This document shows, piece after piece, positions 32,706 to 39,709 of a stretch of 39,709 nucleotides of DNA. Positions within the stretch are counted from its first letter, which is position 1. Each line of letters opens with the position of its first letter. The DNA is taken from the NCBI RefSeq assembly GCF_000189275.1, contig NZ_AEVT01000105.1, positions 1 through 39,709 of the forward strand, written 5' to 3'. Below the pieces are notes generated by a model, which did no database searches, had not been told where the DNA came from, and saw nothing but the letters and a program-made list of their open reading frames with translations. This stretch comes from Vibrio sinaloensis DSM 21326 (GTDB taxonomy: Bacteria; Pseudomonadota; Gammaproteobacteria; Enterobacterales; Vibrionaceae). A program made the position numbers and the translations under genes.

Positions 32706-35339
32706 TTATTTCTTCTTCGCTGGCTTTTTACGCTTGTCGGTAATTTCCCACTTACCATCTACGTAAAGTGCAGTATATCCGGAAGGTTTACCATCCACTT
32801 CTGAGCGAACATAGTTCTCTTTCGTCTTACGACTAAAGCGAACAACCATAGGCAGACCATCAGGATCTTTCTCTGGCGCTTCTGCCAAGTAATGGAACTT
32901 CGGAGAAATACGCTCTTTGAAACGAACCAACTCTTCAACCAGTGGTGCACGCGTTTCACGAGATTTAGGGAAAGTACTTGCTGCTAAGAACAAACCTGAC
33001 GCCCCATCTCTCAACACAAAGTAAGCGTCTGAGTTTTCACATGGCAGTTCAGGTAGATGAACAGGATCTTCTTTCGGTGGCGCAACTTCACCATTTTTAA
33101 GGATCTTACGTGTGTTCTTACATGTCTCGCTAGTGCAATCCATGTATTTACCAAAGCGACCGTTTTTCAGCACCATGTCACTGCCACACTTGTCACATTC
33201 GACAACCGGGCCGTCATAACCTTTCACCTTGTACTCACCGTGCTCGACCACGTAACCTTCACAGTTCGGGTTGTTACCACAAACGTGCAGCTTACGCTTA
33301 TCGTCGATCAAGTAAGCGTCCATCGCCGTCTCACAGATAGGGCAACGTTTTTTCGCTCTTAGTGCAGCCGTTTCAACGTCTTCTTCCAAAACGTTAATGA
33401 TGCCATCTTCATCACCAAGGTTAATGGTCGTTTTACAGCGTTCTTTTGGCGGCAGTGCGTAACCCGAACAACCTAAGAACACACCCGTTGATGCGGTACG
33501 AATCCCCATTGGTCGAGAACAAGTAGGACATTCAATATCAGTGTAAACGATATGATTTGGCTTCATACCGCCTTGCTCTTCATCCAGCTCAGCTTTCGCG
33601 AGATCACCGGTAAAATCAGCAAAGAAACTATCTAACACATTCTTCCAGTTGGCATCACCTTCTGCTATCTGGTCCAGCTTCTCTTCCATTTTGGAAGTGA
33701 ACTCATAGTTCATCAGTTCATCGAAGCTGCCATCTAGACGGTCAGTGACGATTTCACCCATTTTCTCGGCGTAGAAGCGGCGTTGTTCCACTTTCACGTA
33801 ACCACGATCTTGGATGGTCGAAATGATAGACGCGTAGGTAGAAGGACGACCGATACCGCGCTTTTCAAGTTCTTTAACCAATGCTGCTTCAGTAAAGCGC
33901 GCAGGTGGCTTAGTGAAATGCTGTTTAGGGTCTAAAGCGATCAAATCTATCTTATCGCCAACTTGAACGGCTGGCAGAATTTGATCTTCGTTTTTACCCA
34001 TTGGGCGCTGAACACGAGTCCAGCCATCAAATTTAAGGATACGGCCTTTGGCTTTCAGCGTGTATTCAGCGGCTTTCACGCTAACCGTCGTAGAGTCGTA
34101 TTTCGCGGGCGTCATCTGACACGCAACAAATTGATTCCAAATCAAAGCGTAAAGCTTGTGCGCGTCCGCTTCCATACCTGCTAGATCATCGGCTTTAACC
34201 GCAACATCCGATGGACGAATCGCTTCGTGCGCTTCTTGAGCACCCTCTTTGCTACCATAGACGTTAGCTTTCGCAGGCAAATACTCATCACCAAACTCGC
34301 TACCGATAAATCCACGTACGGCTTCTACCGCTTCAGAACTCAAGTTGGTTGAGTCAGTACGCATATAAGTAATGTAACCCGCTTCATAGAGACGCTGAGC
34401 TAACATCATGGTTTTCTTAACACCGTAGCCTAAACGAGTACTCGCTGCCTGTTGCAACGTAGACGTAATGTAAGGTGCTGAAGGTTTGCTTGATGTAGGG
34501 CGGTCTTCACGTTTACATACTTCGTAAGCCGCTTTCTCAAGCACCGCAATCGCAGATTGGGTTTCAGCTTCGTTAACTGGCTTAAACGCAGTACCGTCTT
34601 TCTGCGCAACTTGAAGACGAAAATCTGTTTTATCTGATGTTTTAGTATCGGCGTGGATATCCCAAAACTCTTCAGGGATAAATGCTTTGATTTCACGTTC
34701 ACGCTCTACCAACAACTTAACCGCTACGGATTGCACTCGGCCCGCAGACAAACCACGCGCGACTTTTTTCCATAGCAGAGGGGAAACCATAAAGCCTACG
34801 ACACGGTCCATAAAACGACGCGCTTGTTGGGCATTAACACCATCCATGCTCAGCTCACCTGGTTTTTCAAACGCTTGCTGAATGGCATTCTTAGTAATTT
34901 CGTTAAACACTACACGTTTGTATCGCTCTTCATCACCACCGATGATCTCACGAAGGTGCCAAGCGATGGCTTCTCCTTCGCGGTCCAAATCGGTTGCGAG
35001 GTAAACGCTATCTGCGTCTTTGGCGAGTTTTTGCAGCTCCGCAACCACTTTCTCTTTGCCCGGAAGAACTTGATAGTTTGCTTCCCAGCCGTGATAAGGG
35101 TCGATACCCATCTTTTTAATGAGTGCTTTACGGTCTTTTTCTTTTTTAATGCGTGCTTTTTCTTCAGCACTCAAGCCTTTGGTTGATACCGCTGCAGCTT
35201 TTTGACCAGTGCTTTGGCCTGCAGTTGGTAGATCACGTACGTGACCTACGCTGGACTTTACGATGAAGTCCTTACCTAAATACTTATTGATGGTTTTCGC
35301 TTTTGCCGGCGACTCCACAATAACCAGTGACTTACCCAT
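32706..35339 (-). CDS. topA: DNA topoisomerase I
   Basis: An 877-residue type IA topoisomerase relaxing negative supercoils. The N-terminal Toprim domain begins VIVESPAKAKTINKYLG; the catalytic Tyr325 is in ITYMRTDSTNLS. Three zinc-ribbon-like repeats lie in the C-terminal part (CPTCSRPMG...; CPICETAM...CGNNPNC; CDKCGSDMV...CTSETC), followed by a ~100-residue basic tail ending KKPAKKK, as in E. coli TopA. An in-frame ATG at 35372 would add 11 residues; the start at 35339 is chosen because MGKSLVIVES is the conserved N-terminus. Divergent from yciN over 370 bases, the same pairing as in E. coli. Confidence 0.97.
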   Translation of the reverse strand: MGKSLVIVESPAKAKTINKYLGKDFIVKSSVGHVRDLPTAGQSTGQKAAAVSTKGLSAEEKARIKKEKDRKALIKKMGIDPYHGWEANYQVLPGKEKVVAELQKLAKDADSVYLATDLDREGEAIAWHLREIIGGDEERYKRVVFNEITKNAIQQAFEKPGELSMDGVNAQQARRFMDRVVGFMVSPLLWKKVARGLSAGRVQSVAVKLLVEREREIKAFIPEEFWDIHADTKTSDKTDFRLQVAQKDGTAFKPVNEAETQSAIAVLEKAAYEVCKREDRPTSSKPSAPYITSTLQQAASTRLGYGVKKTMMLAQRLYEAGYITYMRTDSTNLSSEAVEAVRGFIGSEFGDEYLPAKANVYGSKEGAQEAHEAIRPSDVAVKADDLAGMEADAHKLYALIWNQFVACQMTPAKYDSTTVSVKAAEYTLKAKGRILKFDGWTRVQRPMGKNEDQILPAVQVGDKIDLIALDPKQHFTKPPARFTEAALVKELEKRGIGRPSTYASIISTIQDRGYVKVEQRRFYAEKMGEIVTDRLDGSFDELMNYEFTSKMEEKLDQIAEGDANWKNVLDSFFADFTGDLAKAELDEEQGGMKPNHIVYTDIECPTCSRPMGIRTASTGVFLGCSGYALPPKERCKTTINLGDEDGIINVLEEDVETAALRAKKRCPICETAMDAYLIDDKRKLHVCGNNPNCEGYVVEHGEYKVKGYDGPVVECDKCGSDMVLKNGRFGKYMDCTSETCKNTRKILKNGEVAPPKEDPVHLPELPCENSDAYFVLRDGASGLFLAASTFPKSRETRAPLVEELVRFKERISPKFHYLAEAPEKDPDGLPMVVRFSRKTKENYVRSEVDGKPSGYTALYVDGKWEITDKRKKPAKKK

Positions 35340-35709
35340 AATTGACTCAAGTGTCCTATAATGACGCGACATTTAAATTATCGCATGACATACTTAATGC
35401 TTCGGTTCTTTTTTTACTATTGAGCGAGATTACAAGAAGATCAATATCTTTTTCAAAAATAAACTTTAACTGCTCGACAAATCGACGAAAGTCGACGGAC
35501 TTGAAAGTGCCACATACTAAACGGCACATAATCGAGGACGCTAGTCGCTAAACGGATTTTATGCCGCCTGTCACAAAACTGATTCCACTCTTGGCTGCTC
35601 TACTTCGCAATTTCATTGATCTGACCCTATTGAATTTAGGTTCGAACCTCTTACAATCGCTCCATTGCCTCTTCTATATAGAAGATAATTCGATTAGTGA
35701 GTATGTAAG
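35340..35709. other. 370-base topA-yciN intergenic region
   Basis: No gene is supported. An open frame of about 69 codons on the plus strand (35342-35551) starts at a non-ATG codon, lacks a ribosome site and resembles nothing I know. The region contains topA promoter sequence on the minus strand (AT-rich near 35375-35395) and a candidate yciN promoter with a palindrome (separate entry). Confidence 0.5.
35630..35657 (+). promoter_or_regulatory. candidate yciN promoter enclosing a 12-bp palindrome
   Basis: TTGAAT (35630-35635), a 16-base spacer, and TACAAT (35652-35657), 53 bases before the yciN ATG. Within the spacer is the perfect palindrome AGGTTCGAACCT (35638-35649), placed where a repressor or activator would act. 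Confidence 0.45.
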
Positions 35710-35958
35710 ATGAGTGAAAAGAACGTTATTTCTCAATTTGAGTTGTTGTTGATAGCCAATCACGTCATTCAAGAGCACGACGATTACCTCGAAGGCATGC
35801 GTGCTGACAGCGCAGAAGAAAAAGAAGGTGTGCTGGTTTTCAAAGGGAATTATTTCCTCGATGACAACGGCTTACCGACTGAAAAAACGCCAGCTGTATT
35901 CAATATGTTTAAATATCTAGCGCATCATTTATCAAAAGAATTTACCTTAGAGAAATAG
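35710..35958 (+). CDS. yciN: YciN family protein (DUF2498)
   Basis: An 82-residue protein closely like E. coli YciN, in particular the block GVLVFKGNYFLDDNGLPTEK and the end AVFNMFKYLAHHLSKEF. YciN is a small conserved protein next to topA in many enterobacteria and vibrios; its function is not known to me. ATG at 35710 has a weak GTAAG ribosome site. A likely promoter with a palindrome lies upstream. A strong terminator, shared with convergent aroA, follows 13 bases after the stop. Confidence 0.85.
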   Translation: MSEKNVISQFELLLIANHVIQEHDDYLEGMRADSAEEKEGVLVFKGNYFLDDNGLPTEKTPAVFNMFKYLAHHLSKEFTLEK

Positions 35959-35970
35959 CAGCACAAAAAT

Positions 35971-36003
35971 GAAAGGGTTGGCACGAAGGCGCCAACCCTT
36001 TTT
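35971..36003. terminator. bidirectional terminator between yciN and aroA
   Basis: AAAGGGTTGGC (35972-35982) and GCCAACCCTTT (35991-36001) with an 8-base loop; A- and T-rich flanks support both directions. Confidence 0.88.
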
Positions 36004-36031
36004 CCTCTCTTGCACTTCGACTCTATGTCGA

Positions 36032-37312
36032 CTAAGAGCTGAGCCCTTCCAACTTATCAAAGTAATCAGGGAAGGTCTTAGAGGTACACTTAGGGTCGTT
36101 AATCGTCACTGGCGTATCACTTAACGCAACCAGTGAGAAACACATCGCCATACGATGATCATCGTAAGTGTCTATCGCAGCATGAGTTAATTGCGCTGGA
36201 GGAGTGACTATGATGTAGTCTTCCCCTTCTTCGACTTCTGCACCAACTTTACGTAATTCTGTTGCCATCGCCGCCAAGCGATCGGTTTCTTTAACACGCC
36301 AGTTGTACACATTGCGAATCGCCGTCGTCCCTTCTGCAAATAGCGCCGTTGTCGCGATCGTCATCGCAGCATCTGGAATATGGTTAAAATCCATGTCGAT
36401 AGCTTTAAGCGTGCCAACACGGGAGATCACATAGTCGTCTCCCCACTCAATCTCAGCGCCCATTTTTTCTAGTGCGTCAGCGAATTGAATGTCGCCTTGA
36501 ATACTCTTCTTACCGATGCCCGTCACTTTGATCTCACCGCCTTTGATCGCCGCTGCGGCTAGGAAGTAAGAGGCTGAAGACGCGTCACCCTCAACCAGAA
36601 AGTCACCCGGAGCGACATAAGATTGCCCACTACGAATAACAAACTCTTGATAATCACGATTTTCCACTGTTACGCCAAACTGAGCCATAATGTGCAACGT
36701 GATATCAATGTAAGGTTTAGAAACCAACTCACCAATAATTTTTATCGTCACGTCATCTTGAGCAAGCGGTGCAGACATCAAAAATGCCGTCAAAAACTGG
36801 CTAGAAATCGAACCATCAATTTCGACTGTACCACCTTTTAGACCAGTGCCCGTGATTTTCAGGGGTGGGTAGTCTTGAGCCTCTAAGTATTCAACTTCGG
36901 CTCCCGCTTGACGCAATGCATTAACTAGATGGCCAATTGGACGCTCTTTCATTCGAGGTTCGCCAGTTAACACGTATTCACCGCTGCCTAAACAAAGCGC
37001 GGCAGCCAACGGACGCATTGCGGTACCTGCATTACCTAAAAAGAGCTCTTGAGCCTCGGCAACATTGAATGGTCGACCTAACCCTTCCACTTCACAGACG
37101 GTCTTGTCATCCGACAGTTGATAATTCACACCAAGTTGGGTGAGCGCATTCAGCATATGACGAATATCGTCACTATCAAGCAGGTTAGTGAGACGGGTTG
37201 TCCCTTTTGCTAGGGCTGCTAGTAGCAGTGCTCGGTTTGATACACTTTTTGAACCAGGTAGGTTCACTTGACCAGAAACTTTATTGATTGGTTGTAACGT
37301 AAGGCTTTCCAT
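36032..37312 (-). CDS. aroA: 3-phosphoshikimate 1-carboxyvinyltransferase (EPSP synthase)
   Basis: A 426-residue shikimate-pathway enzyme joining shikimate-3-phosphate and phosphoenolpyruvate. LPGSKSVSNRALLLAALAKG begins at residue 18 (Lys22 binds substrate), LFLGNAGTAMRPLAAAL starts at 90, and GEPRMKERPIGHLVNALR follows with Arg120 and Arg124. DTYDDHRMAMCFSL near the end is the second signature. The class I form of the GNAGTA loop is seen. Length matches E. coli AroA (427). ATG at 37312. Monocistronic, convergent with yciN; serC, often beside aroA in enterobacteria, is absent. Confidence 0.97.
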   Translation of the reverse strand: MESLTLQPINKVSGQVNLPGSKSVSNRALLLAALAKGTTRLTNLLDSDDIRHMLNALTQLGVNYQLSDDKTVCEVEGLGRPFNVAEAQELFLGNAGTAMRPLAAALCLGSGEYVLTGEPRMKERPIGHLVNALRQAGAEVEYLEAQDYPPLKITGTGLKGGTVEIDGSISSQFLTAFLMSAPLAQDDVTIKIIGELVSKPYIDITLHIMAQFGVTVENRDYQEFVIRSGQSYVAPGDFLVEGDASSASYFLAAAAIKGGEIKVTGIGKKSIQGDIQFADALEKMGAEIEWGDDYVISRVGTLKAIDMDFNHIPDAAMTIATTALFAEGTTAIRNVYNWRVKETDRLAAMATELRKVGAEVEEGEDYIIVTPPAQLTHAAIDTYDDHRMAMCFSLVALSDTPVTINDPKCTSKTFPDYFDKLEGLSS

Positions 37313-37469
37313 TTAAATTGATGTTCCTTGCTCGCCCAGCCTTACCCACCGGACGATGAAAAATTCTTCGTACTTGCAGACTATCTAAAATTTGTAAGTA
37401 AAACCAGACCAAATTAACGAATAAATCTGAATAATTATGGTATGACGACCTTGCAGCAATTCCGGCCTA

Positions 37470-37925
37470 TCAATAGGTTTTATCTACTCTGACACCATCA
37501 TCAAAATAGAGAATACGAACTGGATCACCTTGCTCAAATAGCATACTGTTGTCGATATCTTGAATGACGTTGATTAGCTTACCTTTATCAGTTTTTATCA
37601 GTAGCTCAACCAGCTTATATTCGATCCGGTACTCTTGGTTAACCCGATTCCTTGCGACACTAGCGCCAGCAACGGCTCCCACCGCTGTTGCGACCTCTTT
37701 TCCTCGGCCATCACCGAACTGATTACCGACCAATCCACCGACAACCGCCCCCAATAATGTTTCCCAGCCAGAACCTTGAGACTGAACGACCTCTTGCTGA
37801 CTGATGTAACGAACGGTATCCACTTTGCCAAAAACAACTTCATTGACTGGCCTCGCCGTATTTCGCTGGTACGCCGCATTGGCAATTAACGGAAAAACCA
37901 ATATGATCCAAAGTAATTTCTTCAT
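37470..37925 (-). CDS. glycine-zipper 2TM (17 kDa antigen-like) envelope protein
   Basis: A 151-residue exported protein with a Sec signal peptide (MKKLLWIILVFPLIANA, likely cut after residue 17) and no lipobox. Residues 57-92 form a glycine-zipper pair (LLGAVVGGLVGNQFG...VATAVGAVAGASVA), as in PF05433 outer-membrane antigens. The C-terminal half is a small beta-rich domain of unknown role. AGAGGG precedes the ATG at 37925. It is divergent from aat with only 19 bases between the start codons, so each promoter must lie in the other gene. No lipid anchor means envelope location is not fixed; inner or outer membrane association via the zipper is inferred. Confidence 0.82.
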   Translation of the reverse strand: MKKLLWIILVFPLIANAAYQRNTARPVNEVVFGKVDTVRYISQQEVVQSQGSGWETLLGAVVGGLVGNQFGDGRGKEVATAVGAVAGASVARNRVNQEYRIEYKLVELLIKTDKGKLINVIQDIDNSMLFEQGDPVRILYFDDGVRVDKTY

Positions 37926-37944
37926 TTACTAACCCTCTTACTGT

Positions 37945-38673
37945 ATGACGCTCTACCTGACCGAATTAGACCCCGACGAGATATGGTTCCCTTCCCTACA
38001 GGATGCATTGGAAGATCCGAACGGCTTGCTTGCACTAGGTGGTGATTTACGACCAGAGCGTCTCATGTTTGCATACCAAAATGGCATCTTTCCTTGGTAT
38101 GGCCCTGGTGAGCCGATCCTTTGGTGGAGCCCTTCCCCACGAGCAGTGTTTAATCCTAAGACCTTTAAAGCAGCAAAAAGTCTCAAAAAGTATCAAAGGA
38201 AGCACGCCTATACGGTCAGTATAAACAGAGCTACCGCCGATGTAATTGACCATTGCGCTTCGCTAAGGTCTCCAGAAGAAACTTGGTTAAATGAGGATAT
38301 GCGAACGGCCTATAAGACACTGGCTCAACAAGGCTTTTGTCATTCCGTAGAGGTGTGGCATGAAGAGCAGCTTGTTGGCGGGCTATATGGTATTTCTGTT
38401 GGCCAGTTATTCTGCGGCGAGTCTATGTTTAGTCTAAAAACCAATGCGTCTAAAGTGGCTCTCTGGTATTTCTGTCATCATTTCAAGCAGTTCGAGGGCC
38501 AGTTAATTGATTGCCAAGTAATGAACCCACACTTGGCATCACTCGGAGCCACAGAACTTGAACGAGATGAATTTAGCAAAACACTGCTATCCTTTAGAGG
38601 TAAACCATTAAAGCAAGGCTGCTTTTCACAACAGTGGTTAACATCACCGACTGAGGATTTGGATGAGTTCTGA
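37945..38673 (+). CDS. aat: leucyl/phenylalanyl-tRNA--protein transferase
   Basis: A 242-residue Aat (L/F-transferase), which adds Leu or Phe from tRNA to proteins with N-terminal Lys or Arg, making N-degrons for ClpS/ClpAP. The conserved NGLLALGGDL (26-35), FPWYGPGEPILWWSPSPRAV (49-68), CGESMFS and LIDCQVMNPHLASLGA are all present, and length is close to E. coli Aat (234). No good Shine-Dalgarno is seen before the ATG, consistent with the crowded divergent start. bpt overlaps its end by 11 bases, so the two are an operon. Confidence 0.95.
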   Translation: MTLYLTELDPDEIWFPSLQDALEDPNGLLALGGDLRPERLMFAYQNGIFPWYGPGEPILWWSPSPRAVFNPKTFKAAKSLKKYQRKHAYTVSINRATADVIDHCASLRSPEETWLNEDMRTAYKTLAQQGFCHSVEVWHEEQLVGGLYGISVGQLFCGESMFSLKTNASKVALWYFCHHFKQFEGQLIDCQVMNPHLASLGATELERDEFSKTLLSFRGKPLKQGCFSQQWLTSPTEDLDEF

Positions 38674-39361
38674 TCTACAACAGATTCGTATTGGCTTAAC
38701 TGATAGCCATCAATGCAGTTACTTGGCTGAACGACAAGAACGGGTGGCCGTTGCCCTTGATCCTGCCATGCATTGTGGCTCCAGTTATGAAATCTTACTT
38801 GCCAACGGTTTCCGTCGCAGTGGCGATACTATTTATAAGCCCCATTGCGATAGTTGCTCAGCATGTCATGCCCTGCGCGTGTCTGTTCCAGATTTTCAAC
38901 AGTCAAAAAGCCAGAAACGTCTGTTTAACAAAGCAAACGCATTCGATTGGCAACTCAAGTTAGAGATGGATGATAATTGGTTTGAACTCTATTCTCGTTA
39001 CATTGAAGCTCGCCACCGAGCTGGTTCTATGTACCCCCCCAAAAAAAATGAGTTTGCCGCTTTCTCTACTTGCGCCTGGCTCAACACCCAGTATTTGCAC
39101 ATTTATGACCGAGGAAAGCTCATCGCCGTAGCGGTAACCGATATTCTGTCAAACAGTGCTAGTGCTTTTTACACCTTTTTTGACCCTGATTATGAGATCT
39201 CTCTCGGCACTTTAGGCGTTCTTTATCAACTAGAATACTGCCGCCAGCAAGGGAAACAGTGGCTCTATTTGGGCTATCAAATCGATGAATGTCCTGCGAT
39301 GAATTACAAAGTACGCTTTCAACGTCATCAAAGGCTAGTAAATCAGCGTTGGCAAGGGTAG
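38663..39361 (+). CDS. bpt: aspartate/glutamate leucyltransferase Bpt
   Basis: A 232-residue member of the arginyl-tRNA-protein transferase (ATE) family in its bacterial Bpt branch, which moves Leu onto proteins beginning with Asp or Glu. The Cys-rich block PHCDSCSACHALRVSV and the C-terminal block YLGYQIDECPAMNYKVRFQ are hallmarks. Work on V. vulnificus showed that Aat and Bpt of one operon divide the two N-degron branches, and the order here is the same. Its ATG overlaps the aat stop region (GATGAG). No clear terminator before infA. Confidence 0.93.
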   Translation: MSSDLQQIRIGLTDSHQCSYLAERQERVAVALDPAMHCGSSYEILLANGFRRSGDTIYKPHCDSCSACHALRVSVPDFQQSKSQKRLFNKANAFDWQLKLEMDDNWFELYSRYIEARHRAGSMYPPKKNEFAAFSTCAWLNTQYLHIYDRGKLIAVAVTDILSNSASAFYTFFDPDYEISLGTLGVLYQLEYCRQQGKQWLYLGYQIDECPAMNYKVRFQRHQRLVNQRWQG

Positions 39362-39441
39362 AATACGCCCCAACTTTACTTAATTCATTTTAATCGGCGT
39401 TTTTGACCGGTTGAAATCGTCCATTTTTAAAAGAGGATTAA

Positions 39442-39660
39442 ATGGCTAAAGAAGACGTAATTGAGATGCAAGGCACTGTCCTTGATACTCTTCCAAACAC
39501 AATGTTCCGTGTTGAGCTAGAAAACGGCCACGTAGTTACAGCTCACATCTCTGGTAAAATGCGTAAGAACTACATCCGTATTCTTACTGGTGACAAAGTA
39601 ACTGTAGAGATGACTCCATACGATCTGTCTAAAGGTCGCATCGTCTTCCGTGCTCGTTAA
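39442..39660 (+). CDS. infA: translation initiation factor IF-1
   Basis: A 72-residue single S1/OB-fold protein that binds the 30S A site at initiation. Sequence and length are essentially those of E. coli IF-1 (MAKEDVIEMQGTVLDTLPN; GHVVTAHISGKMRKNYIRIL). A strong AGAGGA precedes the ATG at spacing fit for high expression. It follows bpt by 80 bases; in E. coli infA likewise lies next to aat. Only 49 bases remain after the stop and no full terminator is seen in them. Confidence 0.98.
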   Translation: MAKEDVIEMQGTVLDTLPNTMFRVELENGHVVTAHISGKMRKNYIRILTGDKVTVEMTPYDLSKGRIVFRAR

Positions 39661-39709
39661 TCTCAGACTGCTTTTGAGCAATCCGAATTAGTCGAATACA
39701 ACAAAAAAG

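Noticed and set aside
35342..35551. 69-codon open frame between topA and yciN
   Set aside because: Non-ATG start, no ribosome site, low-complexity basic sequence; no family resemblance.
35638..35665. GGTTCGAACC followed by CTCCA, resembling a tRNA T-arm and CCA end
   Set aside because: No acceptor, D or anticodon arms are present upstream; the palindrome lies in a promoter-like context.

Overview
This window looks like a core chromosomal segment of a marine Vibrio, probably near the Harveyi clade (V. parahaemolyticus, V. alginolyticus, V. harveyi). That placement is inferred from gene content and order, not from a database search. Indicators are a monomeric NADP-dependent isocitrate dehydrogenase, a mukFEB condensin operon headed by cmoM, a torR/torD pair, a tfoY gene behind a c-di-GMP-I (Vc2-type) riboswitch, a glgC-glgA pair, topA-yciN, and an aat-bpt pair next to infA. 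I saw no rRNA, tRNA, insertion sequence, prophage or CRISPR array. Base composition looks even and most genes are housekeeping genes.

Layout. 1-5 kb: cspD, icd (minus), rluE, a membrane diguanylate cyclase (minus). 5-10 kb: aspS (minus), a DUF72/YecE gene, then cmoA and cmoB for wobble uridine modification. 10.1-13.4 kb: a three-gene operon encoding a retropepsin-like lipoprotein, an inactive transglutaminase fused to a seven-helix membrane domain, and an ATP-grasp ligase. 13.5-20.8 kb: cmoM-mukF-mukE-mukB, all overlapping, on the minus strand. 20.9-25.6 kb: elyC, torR (minus), torD, purR, and a riboswitch with tfoY. 25.8-27.6 kb: a TVP38/TMEM64 gene with a broken start, a DUF2007 zinc-ribbon gene, and an alpha/beta hydrolase (minus). 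27.7-32.5 kb: glgC-glgA and a dCache protein with a degenerate GGDEF domain (all minus). 32.7-39.7 kb: topA (minus), yciN, aroA (minus), a glycine-zipper protein (minus), aat-bpt, infA.

Functional threads. cmoA, cmoB and cmoM cover three steps of cmo5U34 tRNA modification. aat and bpt are the two N-degron aminoacyl-transferases. Three c-di-GMP elements occur: an active-looking cyclase, a degenerate GGDEF sensor and the riboswitch. glgC and glgA make glycogen.

The least understood system is the protease / 7TM-transglutaminase / ATP-grasp operon. Its parts suggest a ligase inside the cell, a non-catalytic periplasmic binding domain on a membrane bundle, and an outer-membrane-tethered aspartyl protease. 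The family combination is known from comparative genomics, but I know of no settled substrate. Other points of interest are a one-base frameshift at codon 4 of the TVP38 gene, a hairpin that could hide the tfoY ribosome-binding site, and several uncalled inverted repeats in promoter regions.
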